Shown: positions 26,860 through 35,181 of the stretch, piece by piece
How the letters are laid out: every line of letters starts with the position of its first letter
How positions within the stretch are numbered: position 1 is the stretch's first letter
Assembly (NCBI GenBank): GCA_016185345.1
Contig: JACPNS010000012.1
Coordinates: 62,001-126,000, forward strand
Reading direction: 5' to 3'
Length of the DNA stretch: 64,000 bases
Origin: Solirubrobacterales bacterium
Lineage (GTDB): Bacteria > Actinomycetota > Thermoleophilia > Solirubrobacterales > JACPNS01
Position numbers and translations under genes: made by a program
Notes under the pieces: generated by a model
Databases searched by the model: none
What the model was told of the DNA's origin: nothing
The model's input: only the letters and a program-made list of their open reading frames with translations

Positions 26860-28073
26860 TGGGCGCATACGCCTACAAGGCAATCGACCCGGCACTCGGG
26901 CGTCCGATCGAGGGCGAGATCGAGGCCGAGAACAAGCTCGGCGTCACCGAACACCTCCGCGGCAAGGGCCTCGTCGTTCTGCAGATCGACGAGCAGAAGA
27001 ACACCGACGTCGGCGACCTCTTCGGTCGCTTCAAGAAGGTCAAGTCGAAGTCGCTGGTTGTATTCACGCGTCAGCTCTCGACGATGATCGACTCGGGCAT
27101 GTCGCTGCTTCGCGCGATGTACATCCTCGAGGAACAGACCGACGATGAGCTGCTCCAGGAGCGCATCGCCTCTGTGCGCGAGGACATCGAGGCCGGTTCC
27201 TCTCTGGGCGACGCCCTCGACCGGCACCCCGACACCTTCAACGAGCTCTACGTCGCGATGGTCCGCGCCGGAGAAGCGGGCGGAATTCTGGAGGACACTC
27301 TTCGCCGCGTCGCCACCCAGCTTGAGAAGGATGAGTCATTGCGTCGCCAGGTCAAGAGCGCGATGATGTACCCGACGGTGATCATGGTGTTCGCGTTCGT
27401 AGTGCTCGTCGCGCTGCTCACGTTTCTTGTGCCCGTGTTCTCGGGAATCTTCAAGGACCTCGGAAGCGAACTACCGTTGATCACCCGCGTCACTGTAAAG
27501 ATGTCAAACGCGATCCGCGACTACTGGTACATCCTGATTTTTGCTCCTCCGGCGCTGGTTTTTGGCTTCAAGAAATGGAAAGCGACTGCCTCTGGTCACC
27601 GCCTCTGGCACAAGTTCCTTCTACGCATCCCCTTCAAAATCGGCGACATCATTCACAAGGTCGCGCTTGCCCGTTGGTCGCGTTCCTTCGCATCTTTGAC
27701 GGCTGCAGGCGTGCCGATCCTCCAGTGCATCGACACCGCTGGCCGCACGGCGGGCAACAATGAGATTTTGCTCGCCATGGACGGCGTCCAGCATTCAGTT
27801 GAGACCGGGGGAACGGTCGCCGCGCCATTGAAGGCATCGCCGGTGTTCCCGTCGATGGTTGGCCACATGATCAGTTCCGGCGAAGAGACGGGTGCGCTCG
27901 ATCAGATGCTCAGCAAGGTCGCTGACTTCTACGAGGAGGAGGTGGACGCGGCCGTAAAGGCCCTCACATCGATCCTCGAACCGGTGATGATCATCCTCGT
28001 CGGTGGCGTGGTCGGCTTCATCGTTATCGCGATGTACATGCCGATGTTCAAGCTTTATGACAAGGTTCAGTAG
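26859..28073 (+). CDS. pilC: Type IV pilus platform protein PilC (GspF family)
   Basis: The 404-residue protein has two repeated GspF cytoplasmic domains (FTRQLSTMIDSGMSLLRAM near residue 65, and ALARWSRSFASLTAAGVPIL near 270) and three transmembrane helices (about 170-190, 222-240, 378-398). It is the inner-membrane platform that the PilB and PilT motors turn. It begins YKAIDP, close to the usual PilC start AYKAR. The ATG at 26859 overlaps the pilT stop by one base. Confidence 0.95.
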   Translation: MGAYAYKAIDPALGRPIEGEIEAENKLGVTEHLRGKGLVVLQIDEQKNTDVGDLFGRFKKVKSKSLVVFTRQLSTMIDSGMSLLRAMYILEEQTDDELLQERIASVREDIEAGSSLGDALDRHPDTFNELYVAMVRAGEAGGILEDTLRRVATQLEKDESLRRQVKSAMMYPTVIMVFAFVVLVALLTFLVPVFSGIFKDLGSELPLITRVTVKMSNAIRDYWYILIFAPPALVFGFKKWKATASGHRLWHKFLLRIPFKIGDIIHKVALARWSRSFASLTAAGVPILQCIDTAGRTAGNNEILLAMDGVQHSVETGGTVAAPLKASPVFPSMVGHMISSGEETGALDQMLSKVADFYEEEVDAAVKALTSILEPVMIILVGGVVGFIVIAMYMPMFKLYDKVQ

Positions 28074-28085
28074 AGCGTCCAGACC

Positions 28086-28109
28086 GCAGGGATTCTGCGG
28101 AATCCCTGC
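28086..28109 (+). terminator. 10-bp hairpin after pilC
   Basis: GCAGGGATTC and GAATCCCTGC pair perfectly around a TGCG tetraloop, 12 nt after the pilC stop. No T-run follows (AACAGAGCTGC), so it would act as a tail-less terminator or an mRNA-stabilising hairpin that separates pilin expression from pilBTC. The remaining 28110-28323 has an ACCTAGGT palindrome at about 28204 and no gene that I can see. Confidence 0.5.
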
Positions 28110-28323
28110 AACAGAGCTGCTTTCGTCGGCCGTGCTCGGCACGCGGCAGGAAGCCCTGAAGCTTAGGTTGCAAGACATCGGTCATACGTCCATCAGGTCA
28201 TGAACCTAGGTCAAGTATCTCCGCGCATCGTTCGATAACGCTCGGGACAGGACAGCAGCCTGGGATCGGTGGGCGACATTTCGCTCGCTCCTCCGAAACA
28301 GAAACAACCGGGCAAATTTCGTA

Positions 28324-28330
28324 AGAGGAG
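28324..28330 (+). promoter_or_regulatory. Strong Shine-Dalgarno of the major pilin gene
   Basis: AGAGGAG lies 6 nt before ATG 28337. This is the strongest ribosome-binding site in the window and, with the dedicated terminator, fits a highly expressed structural protein with a real 5' leader. Confidence 0.7.
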
Positions 28331-28336
28331 CAAGAA

Positions 28337-28837
28337 ATGTTTGACAAAATCCGCAACCGCGCTGAGAGCGAAGAGGGCTTCACCCTTATCGAACTCCTCG
28401 TGGTAATCCTGATCATTGGCATCCTTGCCGCGATCGCCATTCCGTCCTTCCTGAACCAGCGCTACAAGGGCCAGGACGCATGTGCAAAGTCAATGACCAA
28501 ACAGATGCAGACGGCTGCCAAGACCTACCAGACCGACAACAACACCTACGTCGGCATCAACCTGACGTCGCTTTCTGAGATCGAGTCATCGATCACGGGC
28601 ACGACCGCTACGGGTAACTGCGCGCCGGTCAACGTTGGCGCAACCGCGACTGGAACCGCTGCAGGTTGCACGGGCGCCGCAACGGCAACTGCCTACTGCG
28701 TCTCTGCTGTATCCCTCAGCACGAACGTGTTCACGATCGCCGAAACTGGCGGCTCCGTGACTCGCGGATGCTTCATCCCGACTGGCGGTAACGCCGGCGG
28801 ATGCAAGGGAACCGTTGGAGCTGCCGGTAGCTGGTAG
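28337..28837 (+). CDS. Type IV major pilin (prepilin)
   Basis: The 166-residue protein has a class III signal: a charged 14-residue leader ending in Gly14, then FTLIELLVVILIIGILAAIAIP with Glu19 (position +5 of mature pilin). PilD should cleave Gly14/Phe15 and N-methylate Phe. The mature protein of 152 residues is Thr/Ala-rich with six cysteines (DAC, NC, GC, YC, GC, GC), which may form disulfides. The ribosome-binding site and terminator around it suggest strong single-gene expression. It is the most likely main pilus subunit. Confidence 0.95.
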   Translation: MFDKIRNRAESEEGFTLIELLVVILIIGILAAIAIPSFLNQRYKGQDACAKSMTKQMQTAAKTYQTDNNTYVGINLTSLSEIESSITGTTATGNCAPVNVGATATGTAAGCTGAATATAYCVSAVSLSTNVFTIAETGGSVTRGCFIPTGGNAGGCKGTVGAAGSW

Positions 28838-28863
28838 CCAGAGCACCACTGAAGTCCTAAAAA

Positions 28864-28892
28864 GGGGGCGCCTCAGGGTGCCCCCATTTTTG
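28864..28892 (+). terminator. Intrinsic terminator of the major pilin gene
   Basis: GGGGGC (28864-28869) pairs with GCCCCC (28880-28885), extended inward by a G-T and two C-G pairs around a TCAG loop, and is followed by ATTTTTG. It begins 26 nt after the pilin stop. It is the cleanest Rho-independent terminator in the window. Confidence 0.88.
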
Positions 28893-28971
28893 TGGGTTGT
28901 GTCGAACGAAAGTCCTTAGGTTGTGGACCCTAGGGTCGTGTGAGCAGCGAAAACTGCCGACACCAAAATTC

Positions 28972-29450
28972 ATGATGCTTCAAGCCCGCTCACGCAACCT
29001 CAGTCGATCGGATGGCTTCACCCTGATCGAGCTACTTGTCGTAATCCTGATCATCGGAATACTCGCTGCGATCGCGCTGCCGGCGTTCCTCGGTCAACGC
29101 TCGAAGGGGCAGGACGCCTGCGCAAAGGCGATGGTCAAGAACATGCAAACGGCGATCATGAGCTACCAGGCCGAGGGCGGAAGCTACGCCGGCGCCCAAC
29201 TGGCGTCGCTGACCGAGATCGCGCGACGATCCAGGACGGCGGTTGTGGCCCAGCGTCTACCGGGCAGATATCGAACACCAACGCTTCCGCAGGTGTCTGC
29301 GGCGCAGGACTTCCGACGCGCTCTGAGTACTGCATCTCATACAACTCCGAAGCAGGTAATCGCTTCAGCATGGCCGAAGCAGGGTCGGGGATCTCACGCA
29401 CTTGCACGGTCGCCGGGACCGGCGGCTGCCCGGCGTCTGGCGTCTGGTAG
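28972..29450 (+). pseudogene. Second type IV pilin gene, disrupted by a frameshift
   Basis: It starts MMLQARSRNLSRSDG and continues FTLIELLVVILIIGILAAIA with the same Gly15/Phe16 cleavage site and Glu at +5 as the major pilin. The reading frame holds through ASLTEI (29220). One base is then missing at about 29221-29222. In the restored frame the sequence continues ATIQDGGCGPASTGQ, SEYCISYNSEAGNR and TCTVAGTGGC to a Trp-stop at 29448-29450, matching the Trp-stop end of the major pilin. Without correction, translation runs out of frame to 29481 with Arg-rich sequence. Real decay or a sequencing error are both possible. It could be an alternative or minor pilin. Confidence 0.85.
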
Positions 29451-29514
29451 CTGGGGGCGGCCCTGCGGGGGCCTATCGTAGGAAAGCCGTCGGTAGCGGC
29501 GAACTTCCTCATCT

Positions 29515-30297
29515 ATGTCGAGCAATCCTGAGAACCTCCTTGTCGCGATCGCGCTTTTCCTGATCGGGCTACCGCTCGGCAGCTTCTTCAACGTTGTCGC
29601 GTACCGACTACCGCGGGGCCAGACGCCTTGGAGCCCATCGCGCTCCCATTGTCCGAGCTGCGATGCGCAGATCACCGCGCGTGACAACCTTCCGGTGATC
29701 GGGTGGCTGATGCTGCGCGGCAAATGCCGCAACTGCAATGCTCCGATCTCGTGGCGCTATCCCGCTTTTGAGCTCATCACCGCCGCACTGTTTGCTGCCT
29801 GCGGTGCCAAGTTCGGTTGGACTCTCCCGCTGATTCCGGCGCTGCTGCTGGTTTCAACTCTCGTGATAGTCGCCAACTCGGACCTCGACATGCGCATCGT
29901 GCCGAACAAGGTGCTGTTCGTGTCCGTCCTAACTGGTGTCGTTGCACAGGCCCTGGCTTACCCCGACGAGTGGCTCACCTGGACCCTCTCTGCCGTGATC
30001 GCCTTCACCGTGATGCTGCTGGTTGCGCTCGCGTATCCGCGCGGAATGGGAATGGGGGATGTAAAGCTCGCCGGAGTTATGGGGCTTTACCTCGGTCGAG
30101 CGATCGCACCATCGATGCTCGTGGCATTTTTTCTTGGCACCGTGGTCGGCCTTGGGGTCATGGCGCTGCGCGGCGTTGCTGCCGGCCGGAAGACTGCGTT
30201 GCCATTCGCACCATTCATGGCGCTCGGCGGCGTTTTTGGCTTGTTCTGGGGCGAAGACGTGGTGCAGTGGTACTTGGACACCTTTTCAAAGGGTTAA
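29515..30297 (+). CDS. pilD: Prepilin peptidase / N-methyltransferase (A24 family)
   Basis: The 260-residue polytopic membrane protein has the N-terminal zinc-binding domain with C46-P-S-C49 and C71-R-N-C74 after FFNVVAYRLP. The two catalytic aspartates are in NSDLDMRIVP (Asp123) and GMGMGDVKL (Asp182). About seven hydrophobic helices follow the zinc domain. It cleaves prepilins after the conserved Gly and methylates the new N-terminus. It lies directly between the pilins and the minor-pilin-like genes it should process. Confidence 0.95.
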   Translation: MSSNPENLLVAIALFLIGLPLGSFFNVVAYRLPRGQTPWSPSRSHCPSCDAQITARDNLPVIGWLMLRGKCRNCNAPISWRYPAFELITAALFAACGAKFGWTLPLIPALLLVSTLVIVANSDLDMRIVPNKVLFVSVLTGVVAQALAYPDEWLTWTLSAVIAFTVMLLVALAYPRGMGMGDVKLAGVMGLYLGRAIAPSMLVAFFLGTVVGLGVMALRGVAAGRKTALPFAPFMALGGVFGLFWGEDVVQWYLDTFSKG

Positions 30298-30373
30298 TCC
30301 AGCGTCCATCCGAGTGGGTTGGCGACCCTATGGCGGGCGCTTTAGGTTTGATCCATATTCTGGACGAATGAGT

Positions 30374-30395
30374 GAGTGGCGGTGTCTCGCCATTC
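30374..30395 (+). repeat. 8-bp hairpin in the pilD-minor pilin gap
   Basis: GAGTGGCG pairs with CGCCATTC (one G-T pair) around a 6-nt loop. No T-run follows. It may be a weak terminator after pilD. The rest of 30298-30416 shows nothing else. Confidence 0.4.
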
Positions 30396-30416
30396 AAGCT
30401 GATGTGCTTCCGGACC

Positions 30417-30422
30417 GATATT
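30417..30422 (+). promoter_or_regulatory. -10 element (GATATT) of a leaderless promoter for the minor-pilin/pilMNO operon
   Basis: GATATT lies exactly 7 nt before ATG 30430. It marks a new transcription unit that probably runs from the first minor-pilin gene into pilM and beyond. Confidence 0.55.
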
Positions 30423-30429
30423 TCGCCTG

Positions 30430-32208
30430 ATGCAGGGATCGCATTCACTTATCGGCGCGATGCGCCGACGGCTCAGGAATGAGCGCGGCTGGGCGTTGAT
30501 TGACGCCATGGCCTCCGCCGTGGTGGTCGTGCTCGCGTTCGTCGGTACGACCATGGCCTTCAATGGGGCCACCGCGAGCGTCGCGCGCGATCAGAAGAAG
30601 ACGCAAGCGCTGATCGTTGCACAGAACGAGCTGAACGCCATGCGAGGGGTTGGCCAGCGAAAGATCGGTCCAGGTCTGCAGGCGAATGGCGACCCCAGCC
30701 TTCTCGACTTGGACAACACCACCAAGACGGTCGTTTACCGCGGCGTGAGCTACAACATCGCTTACGACGCCTATTACGTGACCGGACTCGGCAACGACCA
30801 GCAGGATGCCTGCTCAGTCGCGTACTCCGTCGGCGGCGGCACCGCCCGTTATATCTACATGCGCGTGCGTGTGACGTACGCCGGGCAAGGCACGTCCAGC
30901 AACACGACAAATCAGTACCTGTCTTCGCCGGCTTCGCTCGACGCGTATTACTCACCTGAAGGAGGTGGAGTACAGGCCGACACCGGCACGCTGCGCGTCT
31001 ACGTCCTCAATCGCAGTGGGCAGGTCGTCACCTTCCCGGGCACCGTGACGTTGAAGCCGGTGGGCTCCACGGACACGATTGTCCCGCAGACGACCAACGC
31101 GACGACCGGTTGTTACCTCTTCACCGGCCTCGTGCGCAACACCTACGTAGTGACCGTCACCGGCGTAGGTACGAAGCAAGACGTCTACATGTCAAACACG
31201 AGCACGGGCGGTGGCACCATCAGCACGCCGGTCGTCGTCCCGGACCGCGGCTCTCTTTCGCGCGACGTCCGCATCGATGATCCTGTAACCGTGACGCCGA
31301 AGTTCTACGTCGCAACGGGTACGCAGACAAAGTACGAGGTCCGCGGGGTGAACGGAAACCTCAATCCCATCACCGCTCTGACTCCTACGACCTCCCCGTG
31401 GTGGATCGCGGGATCAAGTCAGATCAAATCCTCACCCAATGCAGATTTCAGTGCGCTGCCGAGTGGACTCGCATTCATGCCTCACACCGTCGCGCCGGCG
31501 CTCTCTCTTCCAGACAAGATGTTCCCCTCACCGCAGGGGTACTCGGCCTACGCCGGCCCCTGTGAGGCAAGCGACCCGAACGCTGGCGCCGCCGACGGGG
31601 TGAACAATTACGTCCAGATCCCGACATCCGCTTCGGACTCCACCTGGGTGCCGAGCGGCAACTACACAACGGCCGAACTCTGGCTCTCACAGATCCGCGC
31701 CACTCTCACGCTTGCGCCCGCTGCGCGTCCCACGAGTGGAATCGTTCGTAACACGAACTACTACTGGAATCAAACACTCTCAAGCACCGGAGGAACCGTC
31801 TGGGTGCGAGTCACCGCAGACGCTGAGGGCGGATCAACAACTCCGCGCTGTCGCTCCAACTTCGACAAGTTCAACACCTGGGTCCAGCTTCCCGGCACGA
31901 TCGCGACTGCAGGCGCATTCCTCAGCGACAACGCAGAGTCGCTTCCTCCGGGAACGTACGACCTCTGCGTGAAGATGCCGTACAGGTACTGGAGCGCGAG
32001 ATCGACGGACGTCAGCTCCACCACGCTCCCGACCGGTTCGAACTCGAGCACCGACCGATGGGGGTACATCAGTTGGGATGCGCAGGCACTGGCCTACAGA
32101 TCATTCCTGGCCAAGACGGCCGCGTTCGCGTGGGCCTCGAACGCGAGGTCACTTGACCCGACCGGCCCTTCCGACGCAACCTTCAGCACCACCGACTGCA
32201 CCGCATAG
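30430..32208 (+). CDS. Large minor-pilin-like protein (PilV/GspI-like position, Asp at +5)
   Basis: The 592-residue protein has a prepilin-like N-terminus: a basic leader ending in RNERG, then WALIDAMASAVVVVLAFVGTTMAF. Predicted cleavage is Gly20/Trp21 with Asp25 at +5 where pilins have Glu. The remaining ~540 residues are Thr/Ser/Asn-rich, with Ig-like beta segments (TGTLRVYVLNRSGQVVTFPG, then GCYLFTGLVRNTYVVTVTG) and few cysteines, much larger than a normal minor pilin. It may sit at the pilus tip as an adhesin-like module. The start is fixed by the GATATT box. It ends 4 nt before the next gene. Confidence 0.75.
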   Translation: MQGSHSLIGAMRRRLRNERGWALIDAMASAVVVVLAFVGTTMAFNGATASVARDQKKTQALIVAQNELNAMRGVGQRKIGPGLQANGDPSLLDLDNTTKTVVYRGVSYNIAYDAYYVTGLGNDQQDACSVAYSVGGGTARYIYMRVRVTYAGQGTSSNTTNQYLSSPASLDAYYSPEGGGVQADTGTLRVYVLNRSGQVVTFPGTVTLKPVGSTDTIVPQTTNATTGCYLFTGLVRNTYVVTVTGVGTKQDVYMSNTSTGGGTISTPVVVPDRGSLSRDVRIDDPVTVTPKFYVATGTQTKYEVRGVNGNLNPITALTPTTSPWWIAGSSQIKSSPNADFSALPSGLAFMPHTVAPALSLPDKMFPSPQGYSAYAGPCEASDPNAGAADGVNNYVQIPTSASDSTWVPSGNYTTAELWLSQIRATLTLAPAARPTSGIVRNTNYYWNQTLSSTGGTVWVRVTADAEGGSTTPRCRSNFDKFNTWVQLPGTIATAGAFLSDNAESLPPGTYDLCVKMPYRYWSARSTDVSSTTLPTGSNSSTDRWGYISWDAQALAYRSFLAKTAAFAWASNARSLDPTGPSDATFSTTDCTA

Positions 32209-32212
32209 GGCC

Positions 32213-33076
32213 ATGCGGGCTCGGTTGAAAGCACTCAGGGACGAGCGCGGAATGACTCTTGTCGAACTCCTCACAGCCGAATTGATCGGCGGGATCGTGA
32301 TCACCGCCGCGATCATGCTCGTGGTCATCTCCTTCAACGGTTCCCAGCGCGTATCCGACCGCGTGAACTCGCTCTCGCAGGGCCGTGTGTTGGCCGCGCA
32401 GATGGAACAGCGGCTGAATTCACAGGTCTGCATGTATGCAGGTGAATACTCGCTTGACGGTGTGACCAACTACACCACGAGCGCCGACAGCATTCTGTTC
32501 GCCAGCGCGGACAAAATCATCTTCTTTGCCGACGTCGGTCGGAACGGCGGTACATCAGCCACGAGCGGGGTCGGCTTTGTCCCGAACATCCGCTATCTCT
32601 ACTTTGATCCGGGGCCGACCGGACCTTCGGCTGGACAGAACGCCGGCCGCAAGGGCACCTTCATCGACGGACAGCGCGCCCCGCTCAACACCTCCGTGCC
32701 GTTCAACTTCGATGTGCCGACCGGCGTGACCAGTTTTGAATCGTTCGCCACTCCGTCCGGCCAGGCCGGCCTGCCTGCCACCGCGACGCGCATCGTGGTC
32801 GAGGGCGTGACCAACGATGTCACCGGCGTGACGAATGCCGCGCTTCCCTTCTTCCAGTACTGGGACACATCCGAAACCCCGATGCCGATCACCGCTGCTG
32901 GCGGCGCCCTGGCTCAGACATCGCTCGAGAACATCGGCCACATTCGCTTCAACTTCCGCATTCTTGCTGAGAGCGGTCGCGACAGCGGCGCTCAGAATAC
33001 AAGCACCCAGGACATTCGCACGGCTTCGTTCAACTCAGACATCGTCCTCAGAACCAACCCGAGCATCTGTGGATAG
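32213..33076 (+). CDS. Minor-pilin-like protein (PilW/GspJ-like position)
   Basis: The 287-residue protein starts MRARLKALRDERG and has the prepilin segment MTLVELLTAELIGGIVITAAIMLVV with Gly13/Met14 cleavage and Glu18 at +5. The C-terminal part is a soluble, beta-rich domain. ATG 32213 follows the previous stop by 4 nt. The frame is open further upstream, but that stretch is antisense-like Arg-rich sequence inside the previous gene. It is a probable initiation-complex pseudopilin. Confidence 0.8.
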   Translation: MRARLKALRDERGMTLVELLTAELIGGIVITAAIMLVVISFNGSQRVSDRVNSLSQGRVLAAQMEQRLNSQVCMYAGEYSLDGVTNYTTSADSILFASADKIIFFADVGRNGGTSATSGVGFVPNIRYLYFDPGPTGPSAGQNAGRKGTFIDGQRAPLNTSVPFNFDVPTGVTSFESFATPSGQAGLPATATRIVVEGVTNDVTGVTNAALPFFQYWDTSETPMPITAAGGALAQTSLENIGHIRFNFRILAESGRDSGAQNTSTQDIRTASFNSDIVLRTNPSICG

Positions 33077-33090
33077 CGAGAGGACCTCCG

Positions 33091-35001
33091 ATGAACACCT
33101 TGCGCAAAACGGACAAGCAGCTCTCGAGCCTGATCTCAAGGATCGGCCACCGCAACGACGGTTTCTCGATGATCTCGGCGATCATGGCGCTGATGGTCGG
33201 CACGCTGCTTTCGCTGGCAGCGTGGGCGACAGCCCAGAGCGACATCAACTTCACAGACAAGGACAAGTGGAGCCGCCTCGCCTACCAGCGCGCGCAGAGT
33301 GGCGTCTCCGACTATGTGCAGAACATGGCGGCGGATTCCGGGTTTTGGAAGGCATGCGACCGGCCTGAAGGCGTTACCGGCAACGGACTTGGTCAAACCG
33401 CGATCAACGACAACGACTTCGGCGCAACCCTCCACCCAGAGCGTCGCTGGCTCCCGTGGTCAAGCGCGGGCTCGGCGACCGACCTGAGCTACAACGCGCA
33501 ATACACGATCGACCTCCAGCCCATCACCGGCAACTGTAAGCCGAGTGCGACTGCCGCCGACCGCATGATTGATCCCGCTTCAGGAACGTTCAGGATCGCC
33601 GTCACGGGCCGTGCTGGGCCACTCGTCCCGCCGGTGCTCCCGACCGGAGAGACGGTCGAGACCTGGCGCCAGAAGAACTGGAAGCGCGCGACGATCGTCA
33701 CCGAGTTTCGTCGCAACGGATTCCTCGACTTCGTCTACTTCACCGATCGCGAAGGTTTCGACCCCAAGCTCCAGCCACTGAACCGCCAGGAACAGTGCAA
33801 GGCCTACAACCAGGACAGCTTGGGGTACACGTCGGGCTTGCCGGCGTCAGACGAGAACCGTCCAGGCCGCTGGCGGCAGAACGTCAACACGTCGAACGAC
33901 TGCACGGAGATCTCGTTCGCGGACGGCGACACGATTGCCGGTCCGTTCCACACCAACGACGGCGTCAAGCTTCAGTCTGCCTACAACAGCGGCTCCAGCA
34001 CGATCTTCGGCAACGCGAACAGGGGTGACCGCGTAGAGATCTACGACAACGGAAAGGGAAACTGCCCCGCCCGCACCTCGGATGTCAACCTTTCGAACTC
34101 CTCAACTACTCCTTCCGGCTGCCAGACGCAGGTGAGGGTCAACTCCGGCGTCACTCAGGTGCGCGGTCCCGCCGCAAAGTATCTCGACCTGCCTGAGGAC
34201 AACGAAGACCTCGTGACCTACGCGACTGACACCGGCGACCCGGACCAGGTCGGCGTGACGTACCAGGGCAAGACCACAATCCAGCTGAACTCGAACAATA
34301 CGTACGACGTCACGAACCAGTACATAAACGGCGGCGTGAAACTGAGCGGAGTCGCGAATCCGACATCGGGCGTCATCTATGTCGCCAACGACAACGTCGC
34401 TCAGTGTCAGTCGGATCCGGTGAAGCTCAAGTACGCGGTGTCGATCCCCGCGGGCTGTGCGTTGCTTGAAGTCCAGGGCACCTATAACAAGTCGCTGACC
34501 CTGGGCTCCGAGGCCGACATCGTGGTCACGGGCGACATCCTGCGCGGCACCTCGCCGACAGCGGTGCTCGGAATGATCGCCAACCAGTACGTGCGCGTGC
34601 GTCATTACCGAAAGTCGACCTACGACATGACCTGGGCGAAGAACGGGACCTGTTCAACTTCTACGTCCGACGTGGACACGGCCACGCCGATCGTTGCGAA
34701 CCAGGAACGCACCATCCAGGCCGCGATCCTCACGCTGAACAACTCGTTCATCGTCGACGGCTACGGCTGCGGCGCAAAGCTCGGAGACCTGAACGTCTCG
34801 GGCGCGATCGCGCAACGTTGGCGTGGCACAGTCGGTACCGGCAGCTGTAGTTCGGGCTCCGGTTATTGCAAGAACTACAGCTACGACTACACCTTCAAGT
34901 CCCAGACGCCGCCGCACTTCCTGGCGCCGTCGGCTGCGACCTGGAAGATCATCCGCATGCGACAGACGCTCCCAGCGTGTCGCTGCGGACTATATGGATG
35001 A
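33091..35001 (+). CDS. Large minor-pilin-like protein lacking Glu at +5 (PilX/GspK-like position)
   Basis: The 636-residue protein has a prepilin-like segment: leader ending HRNDG, then FSMISAIMALMVGTLLSLAAW. Predicted cleavage is Gly24/Phe25, and residue +5 is Ser29, not Glu. GspK-type tip pseudopilins also lack this Glu, which the next subunit would need to dock. The body carries several Gly/Asn/Thr-rich beta segments, including a polymer-like stretch at about 290-520 with repeated GVTYQGKTTIQLNSN-type strands. The final residues (RQTLPACRCGLYG) differ from the rest in style, but I see no frameshift. It is probably the tip component. Confidence 0.75.
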   Translation: MNTLRKTDKQLSSLISRIGHRNDGFSMISAIMALMVGTLLSLAAWATAQSDINFTDKDKWSRLAYQRAQSGVSDYVQNMAADSGFWKACDRPEGVTGNGLGQTAINDNDFGATLHPERRWLPWSSAGSATDLSYNAQYTIDLQPITGNCKPSATAADRMIDPASGTFRIAVTGRAGPLVPPVLPTGETVETWRQKNWKRATIVTEFRRNGFLDFVYFTDREGFDPKLQPLNRQEQCKAYNQDSLGYTSGLPASDENRPGRWRQNVNTSNDCTEISFADGDTIAGPFHTNDGVKLQSAYNSGSSTIFGNANRGDRVEIYDNGKGNCPARTSDVNLSNSSTTPSGCQTQVRVNSGVTQVRGPAAKYLDLPEDNEDLVTYATDTGDPDQVGVTYQGKTTIQLNSNNTYDVTNQYINGGVKLSGVANPTSGVIYVANDNVAQCQSDPVKLKYAVSIPAGCALLEVQGTYNKSLTLGSEADIVVTGDILRGTSPTAVLGMIANQYVRVRHYRKSTYDMTWAKNGTCSTSTSDVDTATPIVANQERTIQAAILTLNNSFIVDGYGCGAKLGDLNVSGAIAQRWRGTVGTGSCSSGSGYCKNYSYDYTFKSQTPPHFLAPSAATWKIIRMRQTLPACRCGLYG

Positions 35002-35114
35002 CCGACACGTCGGCGCCAGAAATCCACGTCGGCATGGATGCCGAGCGAAAGCTTCCGCCCCGAATGCAGCTCAGAACGCAAACGGGTAAAGCTCGCCGAG
35101 ATCGATGCCGATAG
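34998..35114 (+). CDS. Possible 38-codon ORF in the gap before pilM
   Basis: The 180-nt gap before pilM (35002-35181) opens with an ATG that overlaps the previous stop as ATGA. Its 38-codon frame (MTDTSAPEIHVGMDAERKLP onward) ends at 35112-35114. The peptide is basic near its end. No ribosome-binding site is visible. The stop-start overlap is the only support. The rest of the gap shows no terminator and no riboswitch that I can confirm. Confidence 0.2.
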   Translation: MTDTSAPEIHVGMDAERKLPPRMQLRTQTGKARRDRCR

Positions 35115-35181
35115 GGAACTTGTCCAAACAGGTCGCACCGCCACTGACGGCACCGCAACCGCCTCCCGCACCGAAAGAATT

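Noticed and set aside
33091-35001. Frameshift near the end of the 636-residue pilin-like protein
   Set aside because: The last residues look unusual, but no alternative frame carries a convincing continuation.
35002-35181. Possible c-di-GMP riboswitch before pilM (GAACGCAAACGGG)
   Set aside because: The GCAAA-like pieces are there, but the GEMM-I tetraloop/receptor, the GGGACGCAAAGC core and the closing stem cannot be drawn.
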